From: Streptomyces longwoodensis
Lineage (GTDB): Bacteria > Actinomycetota > Actinomycetes > Streptomycetales > Streptomycetaceae
Reading direction: 5' to 3'
Length of the DNA stretch: 64,000 bases
NCBI RefSeq assembly: GCF_001514125.1
Contig: NZ_KQ948556.1
Coordinates: forward strand, 274,185-338,184
The notes under the pieces are model-generated. The model searched no databases, was not told the DNA's origin, and worked only from the letters and a program-made list of their open reading frames with translations. Shown piece after piece: positions 25,963-34,723 of the stretch (position 1 is its first letter; each line of letters starts with the position of its first letter). Position numbers and translations under genes: made by a program.

Positions 25963-26642
25963 CGGCCCCTGACGCGGGGCGTGGCATAGGCGACCGGGAG
26001 AGCGCGGCGGAGATCACCACGACCTTCGTGGGGCTGCCGCGCGACAGTTTCCGCATCCTCCACGTCAGCACCGGCAACGTGTGCCGCTCGCCCATCACCG
26101 AGCGGCTCACCCGGCATTACGTGAAGCAGCGGCTCGGCATCCTGGGCAGCGCGCTGGTCGTGGAGAGCGCCGGCACCTGGGGCCACGAGGGTGCGCCGAT
26201 GGAGTCCCACGCCGAACAGGTGCTGGCCGACTTCGGCGCGGACGCCTCCGGGTTCGTCGGGCGGGAGCTGCTCGACGAGCACGTCATCCACGCCGACCTG
26301 GTGCTGACGGCCACCCGCGACCACCGCGCCCAGGTCATCTCCATGGGGCACTCGGCGGGGCTGCGCACCTTCACGCTGAAGGAGTTCACCCGGCTGGTGA
26401 AGGCCATCGACCCGGCCACCCTGCCGCCGCTGGAGGAGGGCGTGGTCCAGCGCGCCCGCGCCCTGGTCCGCGCCGCCGCCGCGCTGCGCGGCTGGCTGCT
26501 GGCGCCCACCGCCGAGGCGGACGAGGTGTACGACCCGTACGGAGCGCCCCTGACGTTCTTCCGTTCGATCGGCGACGAGATACACCAGGCGCTGGACCCG
26601 GTGGTGACGGCCCTCACCGGCGTCCCGGCCCGCACCGGCTGA
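25959..26642 (+). CDS. Low-molecular-weight protein tyrosine phosphatase-like protein, nucleophile Cys replaced by Ser
   Basis: The 227-residue protein has the LMW-PTP fold signature, but the P-loop reads HVSTGNVCRSP: Ser37 stands where the family nucleophile Cys of C-x5-R is, while Arg43 and the second Cys42 are kept. The general-acid motif DPYG is present near the C-terminus (EVYDPYGAP). It may be catalytically dead, or work as a binder or on other chemistry. The proposed TTG start at 25959 overlaps the tsaC stop; a later start is possible because the first 30 residues are not conserved-looking. Confidence 0.8.
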   Translation: MTAPDAGRGIGDRESAAEITTTFVGLPRDSFRILHVSTGNVCRSPITERLTRHYVKQRLGILGSALVVESAGTWGHEGAPMESHAEQVLADFGADASGFVGRELLDEHVIHADLVLTATRDHRAQVISMGHSAGLRTFTLKEFTRLVKAIDPATLPPLEEGVVQRARALVRAAAALRGWLLAPTAEADEVYDPYGAPLTFFRSIGDEIHQALDPVVTALTGVPARTG

Positions 26643-26734
26643 CCCGGCCCCCGGTCGCCGCAGCACCGCGGGCGTGCCCGGGGAGCCGGGCCTACATTGG
26701 ACGTACGTCAGCGTCGACGCGTCCGGAGCCCGTC

Positions 26735-27973
26735 ATGACCGTCAGCCATGCCCTCGAGGCCGACCTGCTGCGGCGGCAGGATCCCGAGCTCGCCGAGATC
26801 CTGCTCGCGGAGCGGATGCGCCAGGCGACGACGCTCCAGCTGAGCGCCGCGGAGAACTTCAGCTCACCGGCCGTGCTGGCCGCGCTCGGCTCCCCGCTCG
26901 CCAACAAGTACGCCGAGGGCTACCCCGGCGCCCGCCACCACGGCGGCTGCGAGATCGTCGACATGGCCGAGCGCATCGCCGTGGACCGCGCCAAGGCCCT
27001 GTTCGGCGCCGAGCACGCCAACGTCCAGTCCCACTCGGGCTCCTCGGCCGTGCTCGCCGCGTACGCGGCCCTGCTGCGGCCCGGCGACACCGTGCTCGCC
27101 CTCGGGCTGTCCCACGGCGGCCACCTCACCCACGGGTCGCCCGCGAACTTCTCCGGCCGCTGGTTCGACTTCGTCCCCTACGGGGTGGACGCGGAGACCG
27201 GGCTCGTCGACCGGGAGCAGGTGCGCACCCTGGCCCGCACCCACCGGCCGAAGGCGATCGTGTGCGGCTCCATCGCCTACCCCCGCCACCTCGAGTACGC
27301 CTTCTTCCGCGAGGTCGCCGACGAGGTGGGCGCCTTCCTCGTCGCGGACGCCGCCCACCCCATCGGGCTGGTCGCGGGCGGCGCGGCGCCCAGCCCGGTG
27401 CCGTACGCCGACGTCGTGTGCGCGACCACGCACAAGGTGCTGCGCGGGCCGCGCGGCGGGATGCTGCTGTGCGGCGCGGACCTCGCCGAGCGCGTCGACC
27501 GGGCGGTGTTCCCGTTCACCCAGGGCGGCGCGCAGATGCACACCATCGCCGCGAAGGCGGTCGCGTTCGGGGAGGCGGCGACGCCCGCGTTCTCCGCGTA
27601 CGCCCACCGGGTCGTCGCCAACGCGCGCGTGCTCGCGGCCGGGCTGGCGGCGCAGGGCCTGGCCGTCACCACCGGCGGCACCGACACGCACCTCGTCACG
27701 GCCGACCCGGCGCCGCTCGGCGTCGACGGGCGCACCGCGCGCGGACTGCTGGCCGGGGCGGGGATCGTGCTGGAATGCTGCGCCCTGCCGCACGCGGACC
27801 TGCGCGGCCTCAGGCTGGGCACGGCCGCGGTGACCACCCAGGGCATGGGGGAGGAGCAGATGACCGCCGTCGCGACCCTGATGGCCCGGGTGCTGCGCCG
27901 CGAGACCGACGCCCAGCGGGCCCGCGACGACGTGCGCGACCTGGTGGCGGCCTTCCCGCCGTACCCCGGGTGA
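26735..27973 (+). CDS. glyA: Serine hydroxymethyltransferase family protein
   Basis: The 412-residue PLP enzyme resembles GlyA, which exchanges serine and tetrahydrofolate with glycine and methylene-tetrahydrofolate. It shows LQLSAAENFSSPAVLAALGS, NKYAEGYPGARHHGGC, VQSHSGSSAVLAAYAAL, the DAAHPIGLVAGG region and the PLP lysine K234 in TTTHKVLRGPRGG. Variant residues (AAENF for the usual ASENF, QSHSGS) suggest a divergent paralogue rather than the main housekeeping copy. GTCCGGAG precedes the ATG. Confidence 0.88.
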   Translation: MTVSHALEADLLRRQDPELAEILLAERMRQATTLQLSAAENFSSPAVLAALGSPLANKYAEGYPGARHHGGCEIVDMAERIAVDRAKALFGAEHANVQSHSGSSAVLAAYAALLRPGDTVLALGLSHGGHLTHGSPANFSGRWFDFVPYGVDAETGLVDREQVRTLARTHRPKAIVCGSIAYPRHLEYAFFREVADEVGAFLVADAAHPIGLVAGGAAPSPVPYADVVCATTHKVLRGPRGGMLLCGADLAERVDRAVFPFTQGGAQMHTIAAKAVAFGEAATPAFSAYAHRVVANARVLAAGLAAQGLAVTTGGTDTHLVTADPAPLGVDGRTARGLLAGAGIVLECCALPHADLRGLRLGTAAVTTQGMGEEQMTAVATLMARVLRRETDAQRARDDVRDLVAAFPPYPG

Positions 27974-28133
27974 CGAGGCCGGCGGTGCTCCCGCACACCC
28001 CCGGGTTGCGCCCCGTACGACGAAGTCCACAGCCGTACGTGCAACCATCGTTGCTACCCGGAAGTCCTCATCCACATGCGGCCGTCGCTAGGGTGTGGGG
28101 CTGAGATGGCCAGCGAGACCTGTGGGGAAGCCC

Positions 28134-29483
28134 GTGCGTGAATACCTGCTGACGCTCTGCGTCACGGCCGCGGTGACGTATCTGCTGACAGGGCCGGTAC
28201 GGAAGTTCGCGATCGTGGCCGGGGCGATGCCGGAGATCCGGGCACGTGACGTGCACCGGGAGCCCACTCCGCGCCTCGGCGGGATCGCCATGTTCTTCGG
28301 CCTGTGCGCGGGCCTGCTGGTCGCCGACCACCTGGCCAACCTCAACCAGGTCTTCGAGAAGTCGAACGAGCCGCGCGCCCTGCTCAGCGGCGCCGCGCTG
28401 ATCTGGCTGATCGGCGTCCTCGACGACAAGTTCGAGATCGACGCGCTGATCAAGCTGGGCGCGCAGATGATCGCGGCCGGCGTGATGGTCATGCAGGGCC
28501 TGACGATCCTGTGGCTGCCCATCCCGGGCGTCGGCACGGTCGCGCTGACCCAGTGGCAGGGCACCCTGCTCACGGTGGCGCTGGTGGTCATCACCATCAA
28601 CGCGGTGAACTTCGTGGACGGCCTGGACGGTCTCGCGGCCGGCATGGTGTGCATCGCGTCGGCGGCGTTCTTCATGTACGCCTACCGCATCTGGTACTCG
28701 TACGGCATCGAGGCCGCGGCCCCGGCGACGCTGTTCGCGGCCGTGCTGATGGGCATGTGCGTGGGCTTCCTGCCGCACAACATGCACCCGGCGCGGATCT
28801 TCATGGGCGACTCCGGCTCCATGCTGATCGGCCTGGTGCTCGCGGCGGGCGCGATCTCGGTGACCGGCCAGGTCGACCCGGACGTGATGAAGCTGTTCTC
28901 CGGGTCCGAGCGCAACGCGGTGCACCAGATGGTGCCTGTCTACATCCCGCTGCTGATGCCGCTCACCATCATCGCGATCCCGGCGGCCGACCTGATCCTG
29001 GCGATCGTGCGGCGCACCTGGCGCGGCCAGTCGCCGTTCGCGGCGGACCGCGGGCACCTGCACCACCGGCTGCTGGAGATCGGGCACTCGCACAGCCGCG
29101 CGGTGCTGATCATGTACTTCTGGTCGGCGCTGATCGCGTTCGGGGCGCTGGCCTACTCGGTGAACTCGGCGTCGATGTGGATCGTCCTCGGCGTCGTGTT
29201 CCTCAGCGCGGTGGGCCTGGTGCTGCTCCTGCTGCCGCGCTTCACGCCGCGCGCCCCGCGCTGGGCCGAGGCGTTCGTGCCGCCGCGCTACCGGAGGCGC
29301 CGTGCGGCGCCCGCGCCGGAGGCGGCGGAGGGTGCCGGCGGCGCGGCGGACGCCGGGAGCGTGGAGGCGGGCGACGACGAGCCGCGCACTCCCGTCCCCG
29401 TCGGCGTCTCGGGCGGCCCGGAGGTGCCCGGCGTCAACGGAGCGACCGCTCTGGGCGCTCGTTCGCGTGTTCCCCGCGGGTGA
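28134..29483 (+). CDS. wecA: Undecaprenyl-phosphate GlcNAc-1-phosphate transferase (WecA/TagO/MraY family)
   Basis: The 449-residue membrane enzyme starts lipid-linked glycan synthesis by moving GlcNAc-1-phosphate to undecaprenyl phosphate. It has about eleven membrane helices and the family motifs REPTPRLGGIAMF, IGVLDDKFEID, NAVNFVDGLDGLAAG and the HLHHRLLEIGHS loop. The last 80 residues are a charged, Pro-rich cytosolic tail. I chose GTG 28134 after GGGGAAG. Its product would feed wall glycopolymers attached by LCP proteins such as that at 21494. Confidence 0.92.
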   Translation: MREYLLTLCVTAAVTYLLTGPVRKFAIVAGAMPEIRARDVHREPTPRLGGIAMFFGLCAGLLVADHLANLNQVFEKSNEPRALLSGAALIWLIGVLDDKFEIDALIKLGAQMIAAGVMVMQGLTILWLPIPGVGTVALTQWQGTLLTVALVVITINAVNFVDGLDGLAAGMVCIASAAFFMYAYRIWYSYGIEAAAPATLFAAVLMGMCVGFLPHNMHPARIFMGDSGSMLIGLVLAAGAISVTGQVDPDVMKLFSGSERNAVHQMVPVYIPLLMPLTIIAIPAADLILAIVRRTWRGQSPFAADRGHLHHRLLEIGHSHSRAVLIMYFWSALIAFGALAYSVNSASMWIVLGVVFLSAVGLVLLLLPRFTPRAPRWAEAFVPPRYRRRRAAPAPEAAEGAGGAADAGSVEAGDDEPRTPVPVGVSGGPEVPGVNGATALGARSRVPRG

Positions 29484-29674
29484 GAAGGGCCACCGTTCGC
29501 CCTCCCGGGGCCGCCGGGCACTGGGTAAGAATCTGACTAGAACATTGCCAACTCGTGGGGGAGCGAACCGCCCCAATACCAGACAAGTCGGCGCTGTTCT
29601 CGCTCAGACGCGCAGGCTCACCCTCACGTGTGACAGCCGGCACACCATCCAGGTAAAGACCTCATCAAATAGTT

Positions 29675-29690
29675 TGTGATACGGTTCACG
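29675..29690. promoter_or_regulatory. CRP-like palindrome before the ATP synthase operon
   Basis: TGTGA-TACGGT-TCACG closely follows the CRP-type pattern TGTGA-N6-TCACA. It lies 129 bases before atpI within the 335-base wecA-atpI gap, in a short AT-richer stretch (29650-29690) likely to hold the operon promoter. I could not place a convincing minus-10 and minus-35. Inference only. Confidence 0.35.
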
Positions 29691-29818
29691 AGAACCCCCG
29701 GTAGAGCCGACAGACCGCAGTGCGACGGTCCGACGGCACGAGGTCTCGACCGCCTCCGCCGGGACTACGCTCGTCCATGACGACACCCCAGCCCCCTTTT
29801 GAACGCGGAGTTGCCGCC

Positions 29819-30232
29819 ATGCCGTCCAACGACGTCCGGATCCTGGCCCAGGCCGCTGTGCCCACGGCTGCCGTCGGCGCGATCGCCGCCGTCGTCAGTG
29901 GTGTGGTCGCCGGCGGGAAGGGTGCGGTCGGGGCGGTCGTGGCGGCCGTGCTGGCGATCCTCTTCATGGGGATCGGCCTCTACGTCCTGCAGCGGACGGC
30001 GAAGTCGCTCCCGCACCTCTTCCAGGCCATGGGTCTGATGCTGTACGCCGCGCAGATCCTGCTGCTGTTCGTCTTCCTCGCCGTGTTCAAGGACACGACG
30101 CTGTTCAACCCCCGGGCGTTCGCGCTCACCCTTGTCGCCGCCACCCTCACGTGGATCGCCGCCCAGACGCGCGCCCACATGAAGGCCAAGATCCTCTACG
30201 TCGAACCCGAAAAATCGGGGCACTCGTCGTGA
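29819..30232 (+). CDS. atpI: ATP synthase accessory protein AtpI
   Basis: A 137-residue membrane protein with four hydrophobic helices at the head of the ATP synthase operon. AtpI proteins help assemble the c-ring or import Mg. I chose ATG 29819 (GGAG nine bases upstream); an ATG at 29777 in frame would add 14 residues. The short cytosolic tail AKILYVEPEKSGHSS is charged. A 225-base gap with no other feature separates it from atpB. Confidence 0.85.
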   Translation: MPSNDVRILAQAAVPTAAVGAIAAVVSGVVAGGKGAVGAVVAAVLAILFMGIGLYVLQRTAKSLPHLFQAMGLMLYAAQILLLFVFLAVFKDTTLFNPRAFALTLVAATLTWIAAQTRAHMKAKILYVEPEKSGHSS

Positions 30233-30457
30233 GGGGTAGGGCCGGGATAAGGACGCCTGAGAGATCCTGCTATCGTCCGGTGCCAACTGCGGCATCGCGG
30301 GCGCGGGCATCCGAGCTGACGCCTGCTCAAGCGCGAGGCGAGATGCCCCTCAGCCGCCCCCACATCCGTAACACCAGTCCCGTGCCGAACCGCGGCTCGC
30401 TGCCGCGCCGACACAACGAGGTTGCCGTACCTATGCGCCACGCTGAAGGAGCCCGCG

Positions 30458-31279
30458 GTGAGTGCTGATCCGACGCAGGTGCTCGCCTTCGAGACCGACT
30501 GCCACATCTTCGACGGCTGTGGCTTCCCGGCTCCCGGCCTGCACTCGTTCCTGTTCGAGCCCCTGTGGGGCGACGGCGACAGCAACGTGTACTTCAACAA
30601 GACGATGCTGCTGGCGCTGCTCGGTTCCATCGTCATCGTCGGTTTCTTCTGGGCCGCCTTCCGCAAGCCGAAGGTCGTCCCCGGCAAGCTGCAGATGGTC
30701 GCCGAGGCGGGCTACGACTTCATCCGCCGCGGGGTCGTGTACGAGACCATCGGCAAGCGGGAGGGCGAGAAGTACGTCCCGCTGATCGTCTCGCTGTTCT
30801 TCTTCGTGTGGATGATGAACCTCTGGTCGATCATCCCGCTCGCCCAGTTCCCGGTCACCGCGATCATCTCGTACCCGGCCGTGCTCGCCCTCGTGGTCTA
30901 CGTCCTGTGGGTGTCGCTGACCTTCAAGCGCCACGGCTTCGTCGGCTTCTTCAAGAACGTCACGGGCTACGACAAGTCGCTGGGAGCGGTCCTGCCGCTC
31001 GCGATGCTCATCGAGTTCTTCTCGAACCTGCTCGTGCGCCCCTTCACGCACGCCGTCCGGCTCTTCGCGAACATGTTCGCCGGTCACACCCTGCTGCTGC
31101 TCTTCACGATCGCCAGCTGGTACCTGCTGAACGGCATCGGGATCGCCTACGCCGGTGTCTCGTTCATCATGACCATCGTCATGACGGCTTTCGAGCTCTT
31201 CATCCAGGCTCTTCAGGCGTACGTCTTCGTCCTCCTGACGTGCACCTACATCCAGGGCGCGCTCGCCGAGCACCACTGA
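30458..31279 (+). CDS. atpB: ATP synthase Fo subunit a
   Basis: The 273-residue subunit forms the proton half-channels against the c-ring. About six membrane helices are seen, with the essential arginine in the RLFANMFAGH helix and the conserved C-terminal helix (FELFIQALQAYVFVLLTCTYIQGA). The start is GTG at 30458 with AAGGAG seven bases upstream. It is the first structural subunit gene of the operon. Confidence 0.96.
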   Translation: MSADPTQVLAFETDCHIFDGCGFPAPGLHSFLFEPLWGDGDSNVYFNKTMLLALLGSIVIVGFFWAAFRKPKVVPGKLQMVAEAGYDFIRRGVVYETIGKREGEKYVPLIVSLFFFVWMMNLWSIIPLAQFPVTAIISYPAVLALVVYVLWVSLTFKRHGFVGFFKNVTGYDKSLGAVLPLAMLIEFFSNLLVRPFTHAVRLFANMFAGHTLLLLFTIASWYLLNGIGIAYAGVSFIMTIVMTAFELFIQALQAYVFVLLTCTYIQGALAEHH

Positions 31280-31353
31280 GCCCCGCCCCGCACCACCCCC
31301 CAGCCGTCCGGTGGCCAACCCCCACCGGTCCGTAAAGAAAAGGAAGAACTGGC

Positions 31354-31584
31354 ATGTCCCAGACCCTTGCCGCTGTTTCCGGCTCGCTCGGCTCCATCGG
31401 TTACGGCCTCGCTGCCATCGGCCCCGGCGTCGGCGTCGGCATCATCTTCGGTAACGGCACCCAGGCCCTCGCCCGTCAGCCCGAGGCCGCCGGCCTGATC
31501 CGCGCCAACCAGATCCTCGGCTTCGCCTTCTGTGAGGCGCTCGCCCTGATCGGTCTGGTCATGCCGTTCGTCTACGGCAAGTGA
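31354..31584 (+). CDS. atpE: ATP synthase Fo subunit c
   Basis: The 76-residue hairpin protein forms the rotor ring. Helix 1 has the Gly-rich GPGVGVGIIFGNG, the loop is ARQPEAAG, and helix 2 carries the proton-carrying E61 in GFAFCEALALIG. AAAGGAAG precedes the ATG. Confidence 0.97.
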   Translation: MSQTLAAVSGSLGSIGYGLAAIGPGVGVGIIFGNGTQALARQPEAAGLIRANQILGFAFCEALALIGLVMPFVYGK

Positions 31585-31626
31585 TCTGACGATTCACGAT
31601 CAGCCGACTAGACGAAAGGCACTGAC

Positions 31627-32172
31627 ATGAGCCAGCTGCTCATTCTGGCGGCCGAGGAGACCGAGAACCCCCTCGTCCCGCCGATCCCCGAGCTCGTCAT
31701 CGGCCTCATCGCCTTCGTCATCGTCTTCGGCTTCCTCGCCTGGAAGCTCCTCCCGAACATCAACAAGGTTCTGGAAGAGCGTCGCGAGGCCATCGAGGGC
31801 GGTATCGAGAAGGCCGAGGCCGCGCAGACCGAGGCCCAGAGCGTCCTCGAGCAGTACAAGGCCCAGCTCGCCGAGGCCCGCCACGAGGCCGCGCGCCTGC
31901 GCCAGGAGGCGCAGGAGCAGGGCGCCGCGCTCATCGCCGAGATGCGTGCGGAGGGCCAGCGCCAGCGCGAGGAGATCGTCACCGCCGGTCACGCCCAGAT
32001 CGAGGCCGACCGCAAGGCCGCGTCCTCCGCGCTGCGTCAGGACGTCGGCAAGCTGGCCACCGAACTGGCCGGCAAGCTCGTCGGTGAGTCCCTCGAGGAC
32101 CACGCCCGGCAGAGCCGCGTGATCGACCGCTTCCTCGACGAGCTCGAGGAGAAGGCCGAGGCGGCGCGATGA
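31627..32172 (+). CDS. atpF: ATP synthase Fo subunit b
   Basis: The 181-residue stator protein has one N-terminal membrane helix (about residues 18-40) and a long charged coiled coil that reaches the F1 head. ACGAAAGG precedes the ATG. Its stop overlaps the atpH start (ATGA), coupling b and delta, which bind each other in the stator stalk. Confidence 0.96.
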   Translation: MSQLLILAAEETENPLVPPIPELVIGLIAFVIVFGFLAWKLLPNINKVLEERREAIEGGIEKAEAAQTEAQSVLEQYKAQLAEARHEAARLRQEAQEQGAALIAEMRAEGQRQREEIVTAGHAQIEADRKAASSALRQDVGKLATELAGKLVGESLEDHARQSRVIDRFLDELEEKAEAAR

Positions 32173-32984
32173 ACGGAGCGAGCCGCGAGGCCCTGGCAGC
32201 CGCACGTGAGCGTCTCGACGCGCTGACGGACTCCACCTCCGTGGACGCCGCGCGGCTCGCCGACGAGCTGGCGGCCGTCACCGCGCTGCTCGACCGCGAG
32301 GTGTCGCTGCGTCGGGTCCTGACCGACCCGGCGCAGGCCGGAGAGGCCAAGGCCGAATTGACGCAGCGCCTGCTCGGTGCCCAGATCAGCGGCCCCGCCG
32401 CCGACCTGGTGGCCGGTCTGGTGCGTTCCCGCTGGTCGCAGCCGCGCGACCTGGTGGACGCGCTGGAGGAGCTGGCGAACACCGCCGACCTCACGTCCGC
32501 CCAGCGGGCCGGCAGGCTCGACGACGTCGAGGACGAACTGTTCCGCTTCGGCCGGATCGTCACCTCGAACACCGAGCTGCGCGCCGCACTGACGGACCGG
32601 AAGGCCACCGGATCGGCCAAGAGCGCGCTGCTGGGCAGCCTGCTCGGCGGCCGGGCCGACGCGGCCACCGAGCGTCTGGTCACGCGCCTGGTGAGTGCGC
32701 CGCGGGGTCGTAGCCTGGAAGCGGGCCTGGACTCGCTGTCCAAGCTCGCCGCCGAGCGCCGCAACCGCGTCGTGGCCGTGGTCACCTCGGCGGTGCCGCT
32801 GAGCGACGGGCAGAAGCAGCGCCTGGGCGCGGCTCTGACCAAGCTCTACGGCCGCAGCATGCACCTGAACCTCGACGTGGACCCCGACGTCCTCGGCGGG
32901 ATCCGGGTGCAGGTCGGCGACGAGGTCATCAACGGCTCCATCGCGGACCGCATCGACGACGCCGCCCGCCGCATGGCGAGCTAG
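32169..32984 (+). CDS. atpH: ATP synthase F1 subunit delta
   Basis: The 271-residue stator subunit links subunit b to the top of F1. It is longer than the roughly 180-residue E. coli form, the norm for actinobacteria, with an extra N-terminal helical region. The C-terminal signature LDVDPDVLGGIRVQVGDEVINGSI is clear. It overlaps atpF by 4 bases. Confidence 0.95.
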   Translation: MNGASREALAAARERLDALTDSTSVDAARLADELAAVTALLDREVSLRRVLTDPAQAGEAKAELTQRLLGAQISGPAADLVAGLVRSRWSQPRDLVDALEELANTADLTSAQRAGRLDDVEDELFRFGRIVTSNTELRAALTDRKATGSAKSALLGSLLGGRADAATERLVTRLVSAPRGRSLEAGLDSLSKLAAERRNRVVAVVTSAVPLSDGQKQRLGAALTKLYGRSMHLNLDVDPDVLGGIRVQVGDEVINGSIADRIDDAARRMAS

Positions 32985-33043
32985 CAGCCAACTCAACACG
33001 AACGTACCTACGGCCCTGGTTGGGCCGTGCAGAGGATTCACCT

Positions 33044-33072
33044 CTTTTGGGGGGGATCCCCATACCCCCCAA
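33044..33072 (+). repeat. CTTTTGGGGGG repeat and hairpin before atpA
   Basis: CTTTTGGGGGGG (33044-33055) is followed by a loop and CCCCCCAA (33065-33072). TTGGGGGG can pair with CCCCCCAA about 20 bases before the atpA ribosome site. The same head lies in the prmC start and before the gene at 44236. It could reduce read-through or tune translation between atpH and atpA. Confidence 0.5.
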
Positions 33073-33111
33073 GTGAAACTTCGGGCCCAACAAGGAGAGC
33101 AGGGAACCCAG

Positions 33112-34704
33112 ATGGCGGAGCTCACGATCCGGCCGGAGGAGATCCGGGACGCACTGGAGACCTTCGTCCAGTCGTACAAGCCGGACGCGGCCTCGCGCGA
33201 GGAGGTCGGGACGGTCACCGTTGCCGGCGACGGCATCGCCAAGATCGAGGGACTGCCCTCGGCCATGGCGAACGAACTGCTGAAGTTCGAGGACGGATCC
33301 CTCGGTCTCGCGCTGAACCTGGAAGAGCGCGAGATCGGTGCGGTCGTCCTGGGCGAGTTCAGCGGCATCGAGGAGGGTCAGCCGGTCACGCGCACCGGTG
33401 AGGTCCTCTCCGTCGCGGTCGGCGAGGGCTACCTCGGCCGTGTCGTCGACCCGCTCGGCAACCCGATCGACGGCCTCGGCGAGATCGAGACGTCCGGCCG
33501 TCGCGCCCTCGAGCTGCAGGCCCCCACGGTCATGCAGCGCAAGTCGGTGCACGAGCCCATGGAGACGGGCTACAAGGCCGTCGACGCCATGACCCCGATC
33601 GGCCGTGGTCAGCGTCAGCTGATCATCGGTGACCGCCAGACCGGCAAGACCGCGCTGGCCGTCGACACGATCATCAACCAGCGCGACAACTGGCGCTCGG
33701 GCGACCCGAAGAAGCAGGTCCGCTGCATCTACGTCGCCATCGGCCAGAAGGGCTCCACCATCGCCGGCGTGCGCCGCGCGCTGGAGGAGAACGGCGCCCT
33801 GGAGTACACGACCATCGTCGCCGCCCCGGCGTCCGACCCGGCCGGCTTCAAGTACCTGGCGCCGTACACCGGTTCGGCCATCGGTCAGCAGTGGATGTAC
33901 GAGGGCAAGCACGTCCTCATCATCTTCGACGACCTCTCGAAGCAGGCCGACGCCTACCGCGCCGTGTCGCTGCTGCTGCGCCGCCCGCCGGGCCGTGAGG
34001 CCTACCCGGGTGACGTCTTCTACCTGCACTCCCGTCTGCTGGAGCGCTGCGCCAAGCTCTCCGACGAGATGGGTGCCGGTTCGATGACCGGTCTGCCGAT
34101 CGTCGAGACCAAGGCCAACGACGTCTCGGCGTTCATCCCGACCAACGTCATCTCCATCACCGACGGCCAGTGCTTCCTGGAGTCGGACCTGTTCAACGCC
34201 GGTCAGCGCCCCGCGCTGAACGTCGGTATCTCCGTCTCCCGCGTCGGTGGTTCCGCGCAGCACAAGGCGATGCGCCAGGTGTCCGGCCGACTCCGTGTCG
34301 ACCTCGCCCAGTTCCGCGAGCTGGAGGCGTTCGCCGCCTTCGGTTCCGACCTGGACGCGGCCTCGAAGTCGCAGCTGGAGCGCGGTCAGCGCATGGTCGA
34401 GCTGCTCAAGCAGAACCAGTACGAGCCGATGGCCACCGAGGACCAGGTCGTCTCCGTCTGGGCCGGCACCACGGGCCGCATGGACGACGTGCCGGTCGCG
34501 GACATCCGCCGCTTCGAGAAGGAGCTGCTGGACTACCTGCACCGCAAGGAGCAGGGTCTGATGACCTCCATCCGCGAGGGCGCCAAGATGTCCGACGACA
34601 CGATCCAGGCGATCGCCGACGCCGTCGCGGAGTTCAAGAAGCAGTTCGAGACCTCCGACGGCAAGCTCCTCGGCGAAGAGGCTCCGGCCGCTGCCGCCAA
34701 GTGA
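33112..34704 (+). CDS. atpA: ATP synthase F1 subunit alpha
   Basis: The 530-residue non-catalytic nucleotide-binding subunit has the P-loop GDRQTGKTA, the VYVAIGQKGSTIA region, the Walker B LIIFDDLSKQA and the signature PALNVGISVSRVGGSAQ. AAGGAGAG lies 13 bases before the ATG. With beta it forms the F1 hexamer. A G-run hairpin precedes the gene. Confidence 0.97.
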   Translation: MAELTIRPEEIRDALETFVQSYKPDAASREEVGTVTVAGDGIAKIEGLPSAMANELLKFEDGSLGLALNLEEREIGAVVLGEFSGIEEGQPVTRTGEVLSVAVGEGYLGRVVDPLGNPIDGLGEIETSGRRALELQAPTVMQRKSVHEPMETGYKAVDAMTPIGRGQRQLIIGDRQTGKTALAVDTIINQRDNWRSGDPKKQVRCIYVAIGQKGSTIAGVRRALEENGALEYTTIVAAPASDPAGFKYLAPYTGSAIGQQWMYEGKHVLIIFDDLSKQADAYRAVSLLLRRPPGREAYPGDVFYLHSRLLERCAKLSDEMGAGSMTGLPIVETKANDVSAFIPTNVISITDGQCFLESDLFNAGQRPALNVGISVSRVGGSAQHKAMRQVSGRLRVDLAQFRELEAFAAFGSDLDAASKSQLERGQRMVELLKQNQYEPMATEDQVVSVWAGTTGRMDDVPVADIRRFEKELLDYLHRKEQGLMTSIREGAKMSDDTIQAIADAVAEFKKQFETSDGKLLGEEAPAAAAK

Positions 34705-34723
34705 CGTAGGAAGGACCTGACTC

